Part shown: positions 17,850 through 26,855 of the stretch, in pieces
How the letters are laid out: every line of letters starts with the position of its first letter
Numbering within the stretch: position 1 is the first letter of the stretch
Assembly: GCA_038227995.1 (NCBI GenBank)
Contig: JBBRPP010000001.1
Span: 124,001 to 188,000 of the forward strand
DNA: 64,000 nucleotides
Origin: WLMZ01 sp038227995
GTDB taxonomy: Bacteria; Actinomycetota; Acidimicrobiia; Acidimicrobiales; Ilumatobacteraceae
Direction of reading: 5' to 3'
The notes under the pieces: model-generated
Database searches by the model: none
What the model saw: the letters and a program-made list of their open reading frames with translations, nothing else
Told to the model about the DNA's origin: nothing
Position numbers and translations under genes: made by a program

Positions 17850-19642
17850 CTGCGGATCCCTTTCGGTTGGTGCAATCCAACACGAATGACCGTACCGGTC
17901 GGGGATGACTCAGTGGTCATCTGCGCGCCGATCGATGACGCTCGCTCGCGCATGCCCCGCATTCCGTAGGAGTCGACGCGACCTGACCCCACGACCAATC
18001 CGACGCCGTTGTCTCGAATCGTGAGGACCGCGTGAGACGGTGTAGAGATCCACTCGAGCGAGGCCTGGGTGGCCTGCGCGTGCCGTTCGACGTTGATCAT
18101 CGCTTCGCGAGCGATGTGCCAGAACTCGCGCTCCTGCGACACCTCGAGCCGCAGTCGTTGGTCGCTGGTGAAGGTGATGTCGAGCCCGCTCCGGCCGCGC
18201 ATGCGGTCGACGAACTGGCGAAGTGTCGTCGCCAGGTCCTGTGTCTCGGAGACCTCCGAGCGGAGGTCGTACAACGTCTCGCGGACCTCTCCCACCATGC
18301 TCGTCACCTGCTTGCGCAACTCGCGTAGTGCGTCCTCGACCGATTCGCCTCGTGCCGCGGCGGCGACCGAACGGTCGATCTCGAAGCCGAGAAAGGCCAG
18401 GGAGGAGCCGATGTGATCGTGCAGATCGCGGGCGATGCGGTTGCGCTCCTCGTCGGCCGACGTGATGCGCAGCCGCTGGAAGAGCTTGGCGTTGTCGATG
18501 GCGATGCCGAAGGGCTCGGCCAGACCGTGGAGGATCTCGGCCTGCTGTGGCCCGAAGTGATGTGGATCGATTGCTTCGATGGCAATCAGCCCGATCACGG
18601 ATCCGCGGGCGCGCAACGCGGCATACAGGCCTGATCGCGCTGTTGGTGCAAGGCATTGCGCCGAGGCGTTCACGTCGTCGCGGCGGACGGTCTTCGGTTG
18701 GTTCAGCGCCTCGACGAGACCCGACGGGAGATCGCCGGCAGCGATCGTGCCGGATGACGAATAGCCGAGCACGCGTACGGGATCGAAACTGTCGGCATGT
18801 TCGGTCTGGAGCAGGATGGTCAACATGCTGTGCTCGACAAGCGATTGCACCCGGGCAACCGTCGAATCGAGCACGTCTTCGAGATCCAACGACGCGGGCA
18901 GCGTCTGGGCAACGCGTTGCAATGAGAACAACAGCGCGTTGGCCTCCGCCAAGCGGCCGACTCGATCGAGTGCGGCCTGCTTCTGGCGGGCAGCCTCGTG
19001 CGCAGCCCGATACGACAGTCCGCTCGTGACGCTGACGACACCGAGCAGTCCGATCCAGAGTGCAGCGTCGGCGAGCCCGTTGCGGGCACCCTGATCGTGC
19101 AACTGCTGGACGGTGATGATCATCCCGGATCCGACGAGCAACTGCGCGGACAGGATCGTGCCGCCGACGAAGCTGGCGAGCATGATCGACGGCACCAGGC
19201 ACAGCGCGAACGGTGACTCCCAGGCCCCGGTCACGATCACGGCGCCGGTGAGCAAGGCGATCTCGACAACGGTGCGAAGCCGCGACCGGTTGTCGTTGCA
19301 GTACGGCACGGGATGCCAGATCAGGAACGCGGTGAACAGCACCACGAGTGCAGTCGTGACGTTCAGCGACCAGTCGTTCCAGCGGTACAGGTGTGCACCG
19401 CGGATGATGGCGCCGATCAGCGCCGCAATCCGGAAGGGCATCAGCGGAGCGGCCTCGATTGCGGCGATCGCTCCTGGCGCGCTGTGCTCGGCTTCGGTCC
19501 GGCGCTCGGCGTCGTCGGCCAGGACGCGTGACACCTTGCGGCGCTCGACGAGCGGCCACGACAACGGCGCCGGGCCGGCGGGGTCGGCAGAACCCGCGGG
19601 TCCTCGGCCAGCGTCCGTCTGTTCCAGCGAATCGCCGTTCAC
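17840..19642 (-). CDS. GAF-domain sensor histidine kinase (NarX/DesK type)
   Basis: A 600-residue membrane kinase. A disordered N-terminus is followed by about five to six transmembrane helices (72-210), a coiled linker, a GAF domain (about 245-390), a HisKA_3 dimerisation domain with phospho-acceptor His408 in IARDLHDHIGSSLAF, and a HATPase domain with N box REAMINVERHAQA and G box DNGVGL. It starts with GTG behind a leaderless-type TACCAT. The gene runs divergently from coaE and is followed by its response regulator. Confidence 0.92.
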   Translation of the reverse strand: MNGDSLEQTDAGRGPAGSADPAGPAPLSWPLVERRKVSRVLADDAERRTEAEHSAPGAIAAIEAAPLMPFRIAALIGAIIRGAHLYRWNDWSLNVTTALVVLFTAFLIWHPVPYCNDNRSRLRTVVEIALLTGAVIVTGAWESPFALCLVPSIMLASFVGGTILSAQLLVGSGMIITVQQLHDQGARNGLADAALWIGLLGVVSVTSGLSYRAAHEAARQKQAALDRVGRLAEANALLFSLQRVAQTLPASLDLEDVLDSTVARVQSLVEHSMLTILLQTEHADSFDPVRVLGYSSSGTIAAGDLPSGLVEALNQPKTVRRDDVNASAQCLAPTARSGLYAALRARGSVIGLIAIEAIDPHHFGPQQAEILHGLAEPFGIAIDNAKLFQRLRITSADEERNRIARDLHDHIGSSLAFLGFEIDRSVAAAARGESVEDALRELRKQVTSMVGEVRETLYDLRSEVSETQDLATTLRQFVDRMRGRSGLDITFTSDQRLRLEVSQEREFWHIAREAMINVERHAQATQASLEWISTPSHAVLTIRDNGVGLVVGSGRVDSYGMRGMRERASSIGAQMTTESSPTGTVIRVGLHQPKGIRRWD

Positions 19643-19648
19643 GTGCTG

Positions 19649-19654
19649 ATGGTA
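19649..19654 (-). promoter_or_regulatory. Leaderless -10 element TACCAT (sensor kinase)
   Basis: On the minus strand TACCAT is followed by exactly 6 nt and then the GTG start at 19642. Confidence 0.55.
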
Positions 19655-19668
19655 CCTGGGTCGCTTGC

Positions 19669-19674
19669 TACCGT
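19669..19674 (+). promoter_or_regulatory. Leaderless -10 element TACCGT (coaE)
   Basis: TACCGT is followed by exactly 6 nt and the ATG at 19681. It lies back-to-back with the kinase promoter, with 14 nt between the two -10 elements. Confidence 0.55.
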
Positions 19675-19680
19675 CGTCGG

Positions 19681-20343
19681 ATGATCGTCGTTGGCCTCAC
19701 GGGTGGAATCGGTTCGGGGAAGTCCACGGTGTCGTCGGCCTTGGCGGTGATGGGGGCCAAGATCATCGATGCCGATGCGGTCGCGCGCGAGTTGCAGCAG
19801 CCGGGTGGCGCCGTCTTCGTCGCGATGGTCGAGCGCTTCGGTGACGAGATCGTCGCCGCTGACGGAACACTCGATCGGCTCAAGGTGGCGTCGATCGTGT
19901 TCCCCGATCCCGAGTTGCTGAAAGCCCTCAACGCGATCACTCATCCCGCCATCGGCCGCGAGATCCGCGATCGGATGCGGGCTCATCTCGGGACCGACGA
20001 TGTCGTCATCCTCGACGTGCCACTGTTGATCGAGAACACTCGGTATCCAGTCGCCGGCGTGGCGGTCGTCGACACGCCAGTTGACGTCGCGGTGCAGCGT
20101 CTCACCGAGTTCCGCGGCATGGACGAGTCCGACGCCCGGGCCCGAATCGCTCGCCAGGCGACGCGCGAGGAGCGGTTGGAGACGGCCGATCGGGTCATCG
20201 ACAACTCAGGTGATCAGGAGGCGTTGTATGCGCAACTCCCCGATCTGTGGGCGTGGATGCAGTCGTTGCCGCCGGTCGCCGCCGACGATCCGCGACTGTC
20301 GGACCCCGTCGACAGCACGCCGGTCGACAAGCATCTCGGTTGA
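19681..20343 (+). CDS. coaE: Dephospho-CoA kinase
   Basis: A 220-residue kinase for the last step of coenzyme A synthesis, phosphorylating the 3'-OH of dephospho-CoA. The P-loop is GGIGSGKS (8-15). IIDADAVARELQQPGG and DVPLLIENTRY are family signatures. The frame is open upstream, but the family N-terminus MIVVGLTGG starts at the ATG at 19681. It lies in the conserved rpsA-coaE-uvrB order. Confidence 0.93.
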   Translation: MIVVGLTGGIGSGKSTVSSALAVMGAKIIDADAVARELQQPGGAVFVAMVERFGDEIVAADGTLDRLKVASIVFPDPELLKALNAITHPAIGREIRDRMRAHLGTDDVVILDVPLLIENTRYPVAGVAVVDTPVDVAVQRLTEFRGMDESDARARIARQATREERLETADRVIDNSGDQEALYAQLPDLWAWMQSLPPVAADDPRLSDPVDSTPVDKHLG

Positions 20344-20371
20344 CATCCAACGCCGCCTCGGGGTTCCCGAT

Positions 20372-20385
20372 CGTACACCTGTTCG
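20372..20385 (+). promoter_or_regulatory. LexA (SOS) box upstream of uvrB
   Basis: CGTACACCTGTTCG differs by one base in the conserved half-sites from the actinobacterial SOS operator form CGAAC-N4-GTTCG. It lies directly before the -10 element, where bound LexA would block RNA polymerase. uvrB is a classical SOS gene. Confidence 0.65.
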
Positions 20386-20389
20386 CTGA

Positions 20390-20395
20390 TACAAT
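20390..20395 (+). promoter_or_regulatory. Leaderless -10 element TACAAT (uvrB)
   Basis: TACAAT lies exactly 6 nt before the GTG at 20402, so the mRNA should begin at or next to the start codon. Confidence 0.6.
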
Positions 20396-20401
20396 GGTGC
20401 G

Positions 20402-22420
20402 GTGATTCCGTTCAAGGTCGTCTCCGATTTCGAGCCAGCCGGTGATCAGCCGACGGCGATCGCCAAGCTGTCGGAGGGCATCAAGCGCGGGGATCGGTTC
20501 CAGACACTGCTCGGCATCACGGGTTCGGGCAAGTCCGCGACCATCGCGTGGACGATCGAAAACGTCCAGAAGCCGACGCTGATCCTGGCCCCGAACAAGT
20601 CGCTGGCCGCGCAGCTGGCGCAGGAGATGAAGGAGTTCTTCCCCGAGAACCGGGTCGAGTACTTCGTCAGCTACTACGACTACTACCAACCGGAGGCGTA
20701 CATCGCCTCCAGTGACACGTACATCGAGAAGGACTCGTCGATCAACGACGAGATCGACCGGCTTCGTCACAGCGCCACAGCGGCGTTGCTGACGCGGCGT
20801 GACACGATCGTCGTCGCCTCGGTGTCGTGCATCTACGGCATGGGAAACCCCGAGGAGTACAAGGGCAACCTGCTCGACCTCAGCGTGGGCGTCGACTACG
20901 ACCAGCGCAGCATCCTGCGCCGGCTGGTCGACCTGCAGTTCGATCGCAACGACCTCACGCTCGGGCGCGGCAAGTTCCGGGTGCGCGGCGACACGATCGA
21001 GCTCCACCCCAGTTACGAGGAATCCGTCATCCGGATCGAGATGTTCGGCGACACCGTCGACCGCATCACGGTCATCGATCCATTGACAGGCGAGCAACTC
21101 CGCGAGATGACCCGCGTCCATGTCTTTCCGGCGACCCACTACGTGGCGGGTGACGAGCGCATGCGCAAGGCGATCCTCGGCATCGAGGCCGAGTTGCAGG
21201 ATCGCCTGGCGATGTTCGAGAAGGAAGGCAAACTGCTCGAAGCACAACGGTTGCGGATGCGCACCCAGTACGACCTGGAGATGATGCAAGAGGTCGGGTA
21301 TTGCAACGGCATCGAGAACTACTCGATGCACATCGACGGTCGCAACTACGGCGATCCGCCGTTCACGCTCATCGACTACTTCCCTGACGACTTCATGCTC
21401 GTGATCGACGAGAGCCACGTCGCAGTGCCACAGTTGCACGGTCAGTACCTCGGCGACCTCGCTCGCAAGGATCAGCTCGTCGACCACGGCTTTCGCCTTC
21501 CGAGCGCACGTGACAACCGTCCGCTGCGATTCGAAGAAGTCCTCGAACGGATCCCGCAGTGCGTCTTCCTGTCGGCGACACCTGCGGCGTACGAGCTCAA
21601 GGTGTCCACCCAGGTCGTCGAACAGATCGTGCGGCCGACCGGGCTGATGGACCCCGAAGTCGTGATCAAGCCGACCAAGGGTCAGATCGACGACCTGATC
21701 GAACAGGTCAACGCGACTGTCGCCCGCGGCGATCGTGCGCTCATCACGACGCTGACCAAGAAGATGGCCGAGGACCTCACCGAGTACCTGCTCGAGCAGG
21801 GTATGCGGGTGCGTTACATGCACAGCAACATCGACACGATCCAGCGCATCGAGACCCTGCGCGGTCTGCGGCTCGGCGAGTTCGATGCGTTGGTCGGCAT
21901 CAACCTGCTGCGCGAGGGCCTCGACCTTCCCGAGGTGTCGCTGGTCGCGATCCTCGACGCCGACAAGGAAGGTTTCCTGCGCAGCGAGACGTCACTGATC
22001 CAGACGATGGGTCGCGCCGCCCGCAACGTCGACGGGCAGGTGATCATGTACGCCGACAAGATCACCAATTCGATGGAACGTGCCATCGAAGAGACGCAGC
22101 GCCGCCGCGAGCGGCAACGCGCTTACAACCTCGAGCACAACATCAACCCGCAGACCATCCGCAAGGCGGTCGGCGACATCCTGTCGTTGCTGCGCCCCGA
22201 CAACACTGCTCCGCTGCCCGGCAAGGACAAGCGTCGCCAGCGCGAGCGCGACAAGGTTCAGCGCGAGCTGAAGTCGCTGCCGCAGGCCGAACTCGCTCGC
22301 CTGATCCAGACGCTCGAGGAAGAAATGCACGATGCAGCGGTCGAGCTGCGGTTCGAATACGCGGCTCGACTTCGTGACGAGATCAACGACCTGCGCCGCG
22401 AAATGCGCGACGCAGGCTGA
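20402..22420 (+). CDS. uvrB: Excinuclease ABC subunit UvrB
   Basis: A 672-residue damage-verification helicase of nucleotide excision repair. Walker A is GITGSGKS (38-45). The beta-hairpin region includes YYDYYQPEAYIASSDTYIEKD, Walker B is VIDESHV, and helicase motifs V/VI are visible (GINLLREGLDLPEVSLV, QTMGRAARNVDG). The UVR domain at the C-terminus (LEEEMHDAAVELRFEYAARLRDEI) contacts UvrC. The GTG at 20402 fits the family start. uvrA starts 27 nt after its stop codon. Confidence 0.96.
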   Translation: MIPFKVVSDFEPAGDQPTAIAKLSEGIKRGDRFQTLLGITGSGKSATIAWTIENVQKPTLILAPNKSLAAQLAQEMKEFFPENRVEYFVSYYDYYQPEAYIASSDTYIEKDSSINDEIDRLRHSATAALLTRRDTIVVASVSCIYGMGNPEEYKGNLLDLSVGVDYDQRSILRRLVDLQFDRNDLTLGRGKFRVRGDTIELHPSYEESVIRIEMFGDTVDRITVIDPLTGEQLREMTRVHVFPATHYVAGDERMRKAILGIEAELQDRLAMFEKEGKLLEAQRLRMRTQYDLEMMQEVGYCNGIENYSMHIDGRNYGDPPFTLIDYFPDDFMLVIDESHVAVPQLHGQYLGDLARKDQLVDHGFRLPSARDNRPLRFEEVLERIPQCVFLSATPAAYELKVSTQVVEQIVRPTGLMDPEVVIKPTKGQIDDLIEQVNATVARGDRALITTLTKKMAEDLTEYLLEQGMRVRYMHSNIDTIQRIETLRGLRLGEFDALVGINLLREGLDLPEVSLVAILDADKEGFLRSETSLIQTMGRAARNVDGQVIMYADKITNSMERAIEETQRRRERQRAYNLEHNINPQTIRKAVGDILSLLRPDNTAPLPGKDKRRQRERDKVQRELKSLPQAELARLIQTLEEEMHDAAVELRFEYAARLRDEINDLRREMRDAG

Positions 22421-22434
22421 CCCCCGACCCCCGA

Positions 22435-22440
22435 TAGGTT
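22435..22440 (+). promoter_or_regulatory. Leaderless -10 element TAGGTT (uvrA)
   Basis: TAGGTT plus 6 nt precedes the uvrA ATG at 22447. uvrA may therefore be transcribed on its own as well as through uvrB. Confidence 0.5.
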
Positions 22441-22446
22441 CCCCCA

Positions 22447-25400
22447 ATGGCTGACAAGATCATCGTTCGCGGCGCCCGCGAGCACAACCTGCGCAACATC
22501 AGCGTCGATTTGCCGCGCGACAAACTCATCGTGTTCACGGGTCTGTCCGGGTCCGGTAAATCCAGCCTCGCGTTCGACACGATCTACGCCGAAGGCCAAC
22601 GGCGGTATGTCGAGTCGTTGAGTGCCTACGCACGACAGTTCCTGGGCCAGATGGACAAGCCCGACGTCGACGTCATCGAAGGTTTGTCGCCGGCGATCTC
22701 CATCGACCAGAAATCGGCCAGCCGCAACCCGCGCTCGACAGTCGGAACCATCACTGAGGTCTACGACTACCTGCGACTGCTCTACGCGCGCATCGGCATC
22801 CAGCACTGCGCCAACGACGGCACCCGCCTGCAGCGTCAGACGCCGTCGCAGATCGTCGACCGCATCCTGCTGATGGAAGACGGCACGCGGTTCCAGGTCC
22901 TCGCGCCAGTCGTCCGTGGTCGCAAGGGTGAGTACAAGAACTTGCTCGAAGATCTCGCCGGACAGGGTTACGTCAGGGCGCGAATCGACGACGAGATCGT
23001 CGACATCAGTGAGTTCTTGAAGCGCGACGAAGCACTTGCGCGCTACGAGAACCACTCGATCGAAGTCGTCATCGACCGCCTCGTCCGTCGCGACGGCATC
23101 GAACGCCGACTCACCGACAGCCTGGAGACCGCGCTCAAGTTGGCCGAGGGCGTGGCCGAGATCGAGATCGTCGGTCGCGACGGCGCGGAAGGCGAGAAGC
23201 TGACCTTCAGCCAGCATCTTGCCTGCCCGAAGTGCGGCACGAGTTACGAAGAACTCGCGCCACGAAACTTCTCGTTCAACTCGCCGTACGGCGCGTGCGG
23301 AGCCTGCGACGGATTGGGGACCGCGTTCGAGATCGACCCCGAGCTCGTCGTCCCCGACCCCGAGTTGTCGATCAACGCCGGTGCGATCGCGCCGTGGCGT
23401 TCTGCACACACGCAGTACTTCAACCGGATGATCGAGGCTGTCGCGGAGGTGTACGACATCAGCCTCGATGCGCCGTGGAGCACTCTGAATCCCAAGCAGC
23501 TCAAGGTGATCCTGCATGGCGTCGAAGGCAACCTCGCGGTGAAGTACAAGAATCGCTACGGCCGCGTTCGGCAGTACACGACGGCGTACGAAGGCGTGAT
23601 CCCGTGGATCCAGCGCCGCCACGAATCGTCCGAGAGCGACTGGAGCCGCGAGCAGTACGAGGGGTACATGCGGCTCGTGCCCTGCAAGACGTGCAACGGG
23701 GCGCGGCTCAAGCCGGCGACGTTGGCGGTCACGATCAACGACAGGCACATCTCTGATGTGTGTGACATGGCGATCGGTGAGAGTGCAAAGTTCCTGGCCG
23801 GACTCGAACTCAGCGAGCGCGACAAGATGATCGCCGAACGGGTGACGAAAGAGATCAACGCCCGCCTCGGCTTCCTGCTCGATGTCGGGCTCGACTACCT
23901 CTCACTGTCACGGTCGGCGGGTACGTTGGCTGGCGGCGAGGCACAGCGGATCCGGCTCGCGAGCCAGATCGGTTCGGGCCTCGTCGGCACCTTGTACGTC
24001 CTCGACGAGCCGTCGATCGGATTGCACCAGCGCGACAACCACCGTCTGATCGAAACGTTGATCCGACTCCGCGACCTCGGCAACACCGTCCTGGTTGTCG
24101 AACACGATGAAGACACGATCCGCACCGCAGACTGGATTGTCGACATCGGCCCCGGTGCCGGCGAGCACGGCGGTGGGGTCGTCTACAGCGGCCCGGTGAA
24201 GGGCATTCTCGACGTCGACGAGTCGGTCACGGGACAGTACCTCTCCGGCAAGCGGAGTGTGCCCGTGCCGAAGCATCGTCGTTCGCCCGGTGCGGACTGG
24301 CTGACGGTCAAGGGAGCTCGCGAGCACAACCTGCAGAACATCGACGTCAAGATCCCGTTGGGCTGTTTCGTCGCGGTCACCGGTGTCTCGGGCTCTGGCA
24401 AGAGCTCGCTCATCCGCGACATCCTGTTGCCGACGCTGATGCAGAAGATCTACAAGTCGAAGTCGGCCGCCGGTCGCCACACGTCGGTGCTCGGCATCGA
24501 TCGTCTCGACAAGGTCATCGACATGGATCAGTCGCCGATCGGTCGCACGCCGCGGTCGAACCCGGCCACGTACATCGGCGTGTTCGACAACATCCGCAAG
24601 TTGTTCGCGACGACGCAAGAGGCCAAAGTGCGCGGCTACCTGCCGGGTCGGTTCAGTTTCAACGTCGCCGGTGGTCGGTGCGAAGCATGCAGCGGCGACG
24701 GCACGATCAAGATCGAGATGCACTTCCTTCCCGACGTGTACGTGCCGTGCGAAGTCTGCAAGGGGGCCCGCTACAACCGCGACACGCTCGACATCCAGTT
24801 CAAGGGCAAGAACATCGCGGAAGTGCTCGACATGCCGGTTGCCGAGGCGGTCGACTTCTTCAACAACCAGCCCGGCATCGCGCGGTACATGCAGACTTTG
24901 GTCGATGTCGGCCTCGGTTACGTCAGGCTCGGACAGTCGGCCCCGACGTTGTCGGGCGGCGAGGCTCAGCGCGTCAAGCTGTCGGCCGAGCTGGCGAAGC
25001 GCTCGACCGGACACACGATCTATCTGCTCGACGAGCCGACGACGGGCCTCCACTTCGAAGACGTACGACGGCTGCTGACCGTGCTGTCACGCCTTGTCGA
25101 TCAGGGCAACACGGTGTTGGTGATCGAGCACAATCTCGACGTGATCAAGACTGCTGACTGGCTGATCGATCTCGGCCCTGAAGGCGGCAGCGGGGGCGGT
25201 CTGATCGTCGGTGAGGGCACCCCCGAACATCTGGCGACCATCCCGGCCAGCCACACCGGCCGATTCCTCAAGCCCCTGCTGGGCGCATCAGAGTTGCCGA
25301 CCGTCGCCATCGAGGAGACGCCGCTGCCGTGGGAGAACCGTCCCGTCACCAAGGCCGCGGCGAAGCGTGCTCGCCAGGCCGACAAGGCAGCGCTGCAGAC

Positions 25401-25671
25401 CGCGAACATGTTCGCCCCGGCGGACCCGGACGACGACTCTGCCCAGACGTTGACCCCGAAACCAACGAAAGCCGCAGCCAAGGCCGCATCCAAGTCCGCA
25501 GCCACCAAGGCGCCGGCAAAGGCCCCGGCGAAGGCTGCGACCGCGGCGGTCACAGCCGCCCTGACGAAAACGGTCGATGGCGAAGAAGCGGTGGTTGGTC
25601 AAGCTGCCCCGGCAAAGGCCGCCGTCACGAAGAAGCCACCTCGAGCCAAGACCAAAGCCCTGCGCTTATAG
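22447..25671 (+). CDS. uvrA: Excinuclease ABC subunit UvrA with Ala/Lys-rich tail
   Basis: A 1074-residue damage-recognition ATPase; typical UvrA is about 950. Two ABC modules are present, with Walker A GLSGSGKSS (about 32-40) and GVSGSGKSS, signatures LAGGEAQRIRLA and LSGGEAQRVKLS, and Walker B LYVLDEPS and IYLLDEPT. The first zinc module is CPKC...CGAC and the second CEAC...CEVC. Family homology ends near residue 945 (FLKPLLG). The remaining ~130 residues are low-complexity, ending in AAAKAASKSAATKAPAKAP-type repeats like histone H1 tails, and may add non-specific DNA binding (inference). Confidence 0.96.
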   Translation: MADKIIVRGAREHNLRNISVDLPRDKLIVFTGLSGSGKSSLAFDTIYAEGQRRYVESLSAYARQFLGQMDKPDVDVIEGLSPAISIDQKSASRNPRSTVGTITEVYDYLRLLYARIGIQHCANDGTRLQRQTPSQIVDRILLMEDGTRFQVLAPVVRGRKGEYKNLLEDLAGQGYVRARIDDEIVDISEFLKRDEALARYENHSIEVVIDRLVRRDGIERRLTDSLETALKLAEGVAEIEIVGRDGAEGEKLTFSQHLACPKCGTSYEELAPRNFSFNSPYGACGACDGLGTAFEIDPELVVPDPELSINAGAIAPWRSAHTQYFNRMIEAVAEVYDISLDAPWSTLNPKQLKVILHGVEGNLAVKYKNRYGRVRQYTTAYEGVIPWIQRRHESSESDWSREQYEGYMRLVPCKTCNGARLKPATLAVTINDRHISDVCDMAIGESAKFLAGLELSERDKMIAERVTKEINARLGFLLDVGLDYLSLSRSAGTLAGGEAQRIRLASQIGSGLVGTLYVLDEPSIGLHQRDNHRLIETLIRLRDLGNTVLVVEHDEDTIRTADWIVDIGPGAGEHGGGVVYSGPVKGILDVDESVTGQYLSGKRSVPVPKHRRSPGADWLTVKGAREHNLQNIDVKIPLGCFVAVTGVSGSGKSSLIRDILLPTLMQKIYKSKSAAGRHTSVLGIDRLDKVIDMDQSPIGRTPRSNPATYIGVFDNIRKLFATTQEAKVRGYLPGRFSFNVAGGRCEACSGDGTIKIEMHFLPDVYVPCEVCKGARYNRDTLDIQFKGKNIAEVLDMPVAEAVDFFNNQPGIARYMQTLVDVGLGYVRLGQSAPTLSGGEAQRVKLSAELAKRSTGHTIYLLDEPTTGLHFEDVRRLLTVLSRLVDQGNTVLVIEHNLDVIKTADWLIDLGPEGGSGGGLIVGEGTPEHLATIPASHTGRFLKPLLGASELPTVAIEETPLPWENRPVTKAAAKRARQADKAALQTANMFAPADPDDDSAQTLTPKPTKAAAKAASKSAATKAPAKAPAKAATAAVTAALTKTVDGEEAVVGQAAPAKAAVTKKPPRAKTKALRL

Positions 25672-25682
25672 TCGCCGGCCGT

Positions 25683-25727
25683 TCGGGTGTCGATCCGGTG
25701 GGCGTTTCACGCGATTGACACCCGAGC
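25683..25727. repeat. Palindromic 45-nt repeat, copy 1
   Basis: Identical to 25756-25800. Each copy ends in the 9-bp inverted repeat TCGGGTGTC/GACACCCGA, and an internal GCGT-TTC-ACGC hairpin can form. It lies between the convergent uvrA and rhomboid-like genes, so it may act as a terminator or REP-like element. Confidence 0.75.
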
Positions 25728-25755
25728 CCGACGAAAGGTCGGCAGCGAAGGGTGG

Positions 25756-25800
25756 TCGGGTGTCGATCCGGTGGGCGTTTCACGCGATTGACACCCGAGC
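25756..25800. repeat. Palindromic 45-nt repeat, copy 2
   Basis: Exact copy of 25683-25727 at a 73-nt period. The 28-nt spacer is not repeated. Confidence 0.75.
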
Positions 25801-25845
25801 GGCCGAGAACGGTCCGCCCCATGCCGCCGTGTCGCCGAATGGAGG

Positions 25846-26739
25846 TCAGTTGCCTTTACGGAGGCGCTTGCTGGCTTCGTTCAGGCGGCGCTTCTCATCA
25901 CTGGTGAGGCCGTCCATGCCCACGAGCGCGATCTTGTCGAGGATTTGATCGACCTCGGCCTGGTCCTGCATCGGCTTGTAGACCGGTGTCGAGGGCCACG
26001 GCCCGTCGACGACCGTGCCGCGATTGCTGCCGCCGCTGCTTCGGCTGCCCTTCTGAAACGAGGGCGTCGCCGAGATCTTGGGGCGGCGCTTGGGGAGCTT
26101 GATCATCGGCAACCATTGCTGGTCGATCAACATCCCCATGCTGCGCGCAGACCACACCGCGGTCGCGATCGTGACGAGCAGGACCGCGATCAGCTTGTAA
26201 TCACGATTGGCGACGTCCTGCAGCACCTCGATGCCGACCAGGACCAGGGCCAGGATCCACGCTTGGATCCCGAAAAAGAATGGGCGGCGAGGGTTCTCGA
26301 ACACGAACACGACGAAGAGCGCCGTCTCGACGGAATGGATGTAGAGCAACGGCACGTCCAGGCCTGTCGCTGCGAGTCCTGACAACAACGCGATGAGCAC
26401 GAGCATCCACGTGAACTTGATTCGGCCGATTTGGTTTTCGATTTCGCGGCCGAAGTACCAGAACAGGGCGATGCCAATCGCCTTCCAGATGGCATCGCTT
26501 CCGGCAAGGTCGTTGGTGAGTGGCCACGTGACCAGCCGCCACACTTGGCCGGACTTGACGCGGTCCGGCCACAAGAACGTGTGGATCAAGGCGTTGCTGT
26601 CGGCTGCCCACACGAAGATCGACAGGACGCAGAGGAACGTCACAAAGATGGTGGTGGTGACCTCGAGCGAGCCGATGCGGAACCAGGGATCTGAGTGGCC
26701 ACGACTCTTGGGCATGGAGAATCGGTAACGACCTGGCAT
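25846..26739 (-). CDS. Rhomboid-family-like membrane protein, probably inactive
   Basis: A 297-residue protein with about six transmembrane helices (about 25-200) in rhomboid layout. WRLVTWPLTN and WYFGREIENQIG match the L1/TM2 WR and FG..E features. The GxSG catalytic motif expected next is replaced by YIHSVETALFVVF, and no TM6 His is evident, so proteolysis is doubtful. The C-terminal region (about 210-297) is cytoplasmic and ends in a helical VDQILDKIALVGMDGLTSDEKRRL, a tail common in actinobacterial rhomboid-like proteins. The ATG at 26739 is chosen because TAAGGT sits 6 nt upstream; a GTG at 26742 is the alternative. Confidence 0.8.
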   Translation of the reverse strand: MPGRYRFSMPKSRGHSDPWFRIGSLEVTTTIFVTFLCVLSIFVWAADSNALIHTFLWPDRVKSGQVWRLVTWPLTNDLAGSDAIWKAIGIALFWYFGREIENQIGRIKFTWMLVLIALLSGLAATGLDVPLLYIHSVETALFVVFVFENPRRPFFFGIQAWILALVLVGIEVLQDVANRDYKLIAVLLVTIATAVWSARSMGMLIDQQWLPMIKLPKRRPKISATPSFQKGSRSSGGSNRGTVVDGPWPSTPVYKPMQDQAEVDQILDKIALVGMDGLTSDEKRRLNEASKRLRKGN

Positions 26740-26745
26740 CACTCA

Positions 26746-26751
26746 ACCTTA
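26746..26751 (-). promoter_or_regulatory. Leaderless -10 element TAAGGT (rhomboid-like gene)
   Basis: On the minus strand TAAGGT, a 6-nt spacer, and the ATG at 26739. Confidence 0.5.
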
Positions 26752-26855
26752 CCCTTGCGCAGGCACGGCTGACTGTCGTAGCCGTCAATCGGGGGTATCG
26801 CTCCACCACCGACTCGGGCGTCGAGATCGGCTTCGATGCGTATGCTCGACGCACC

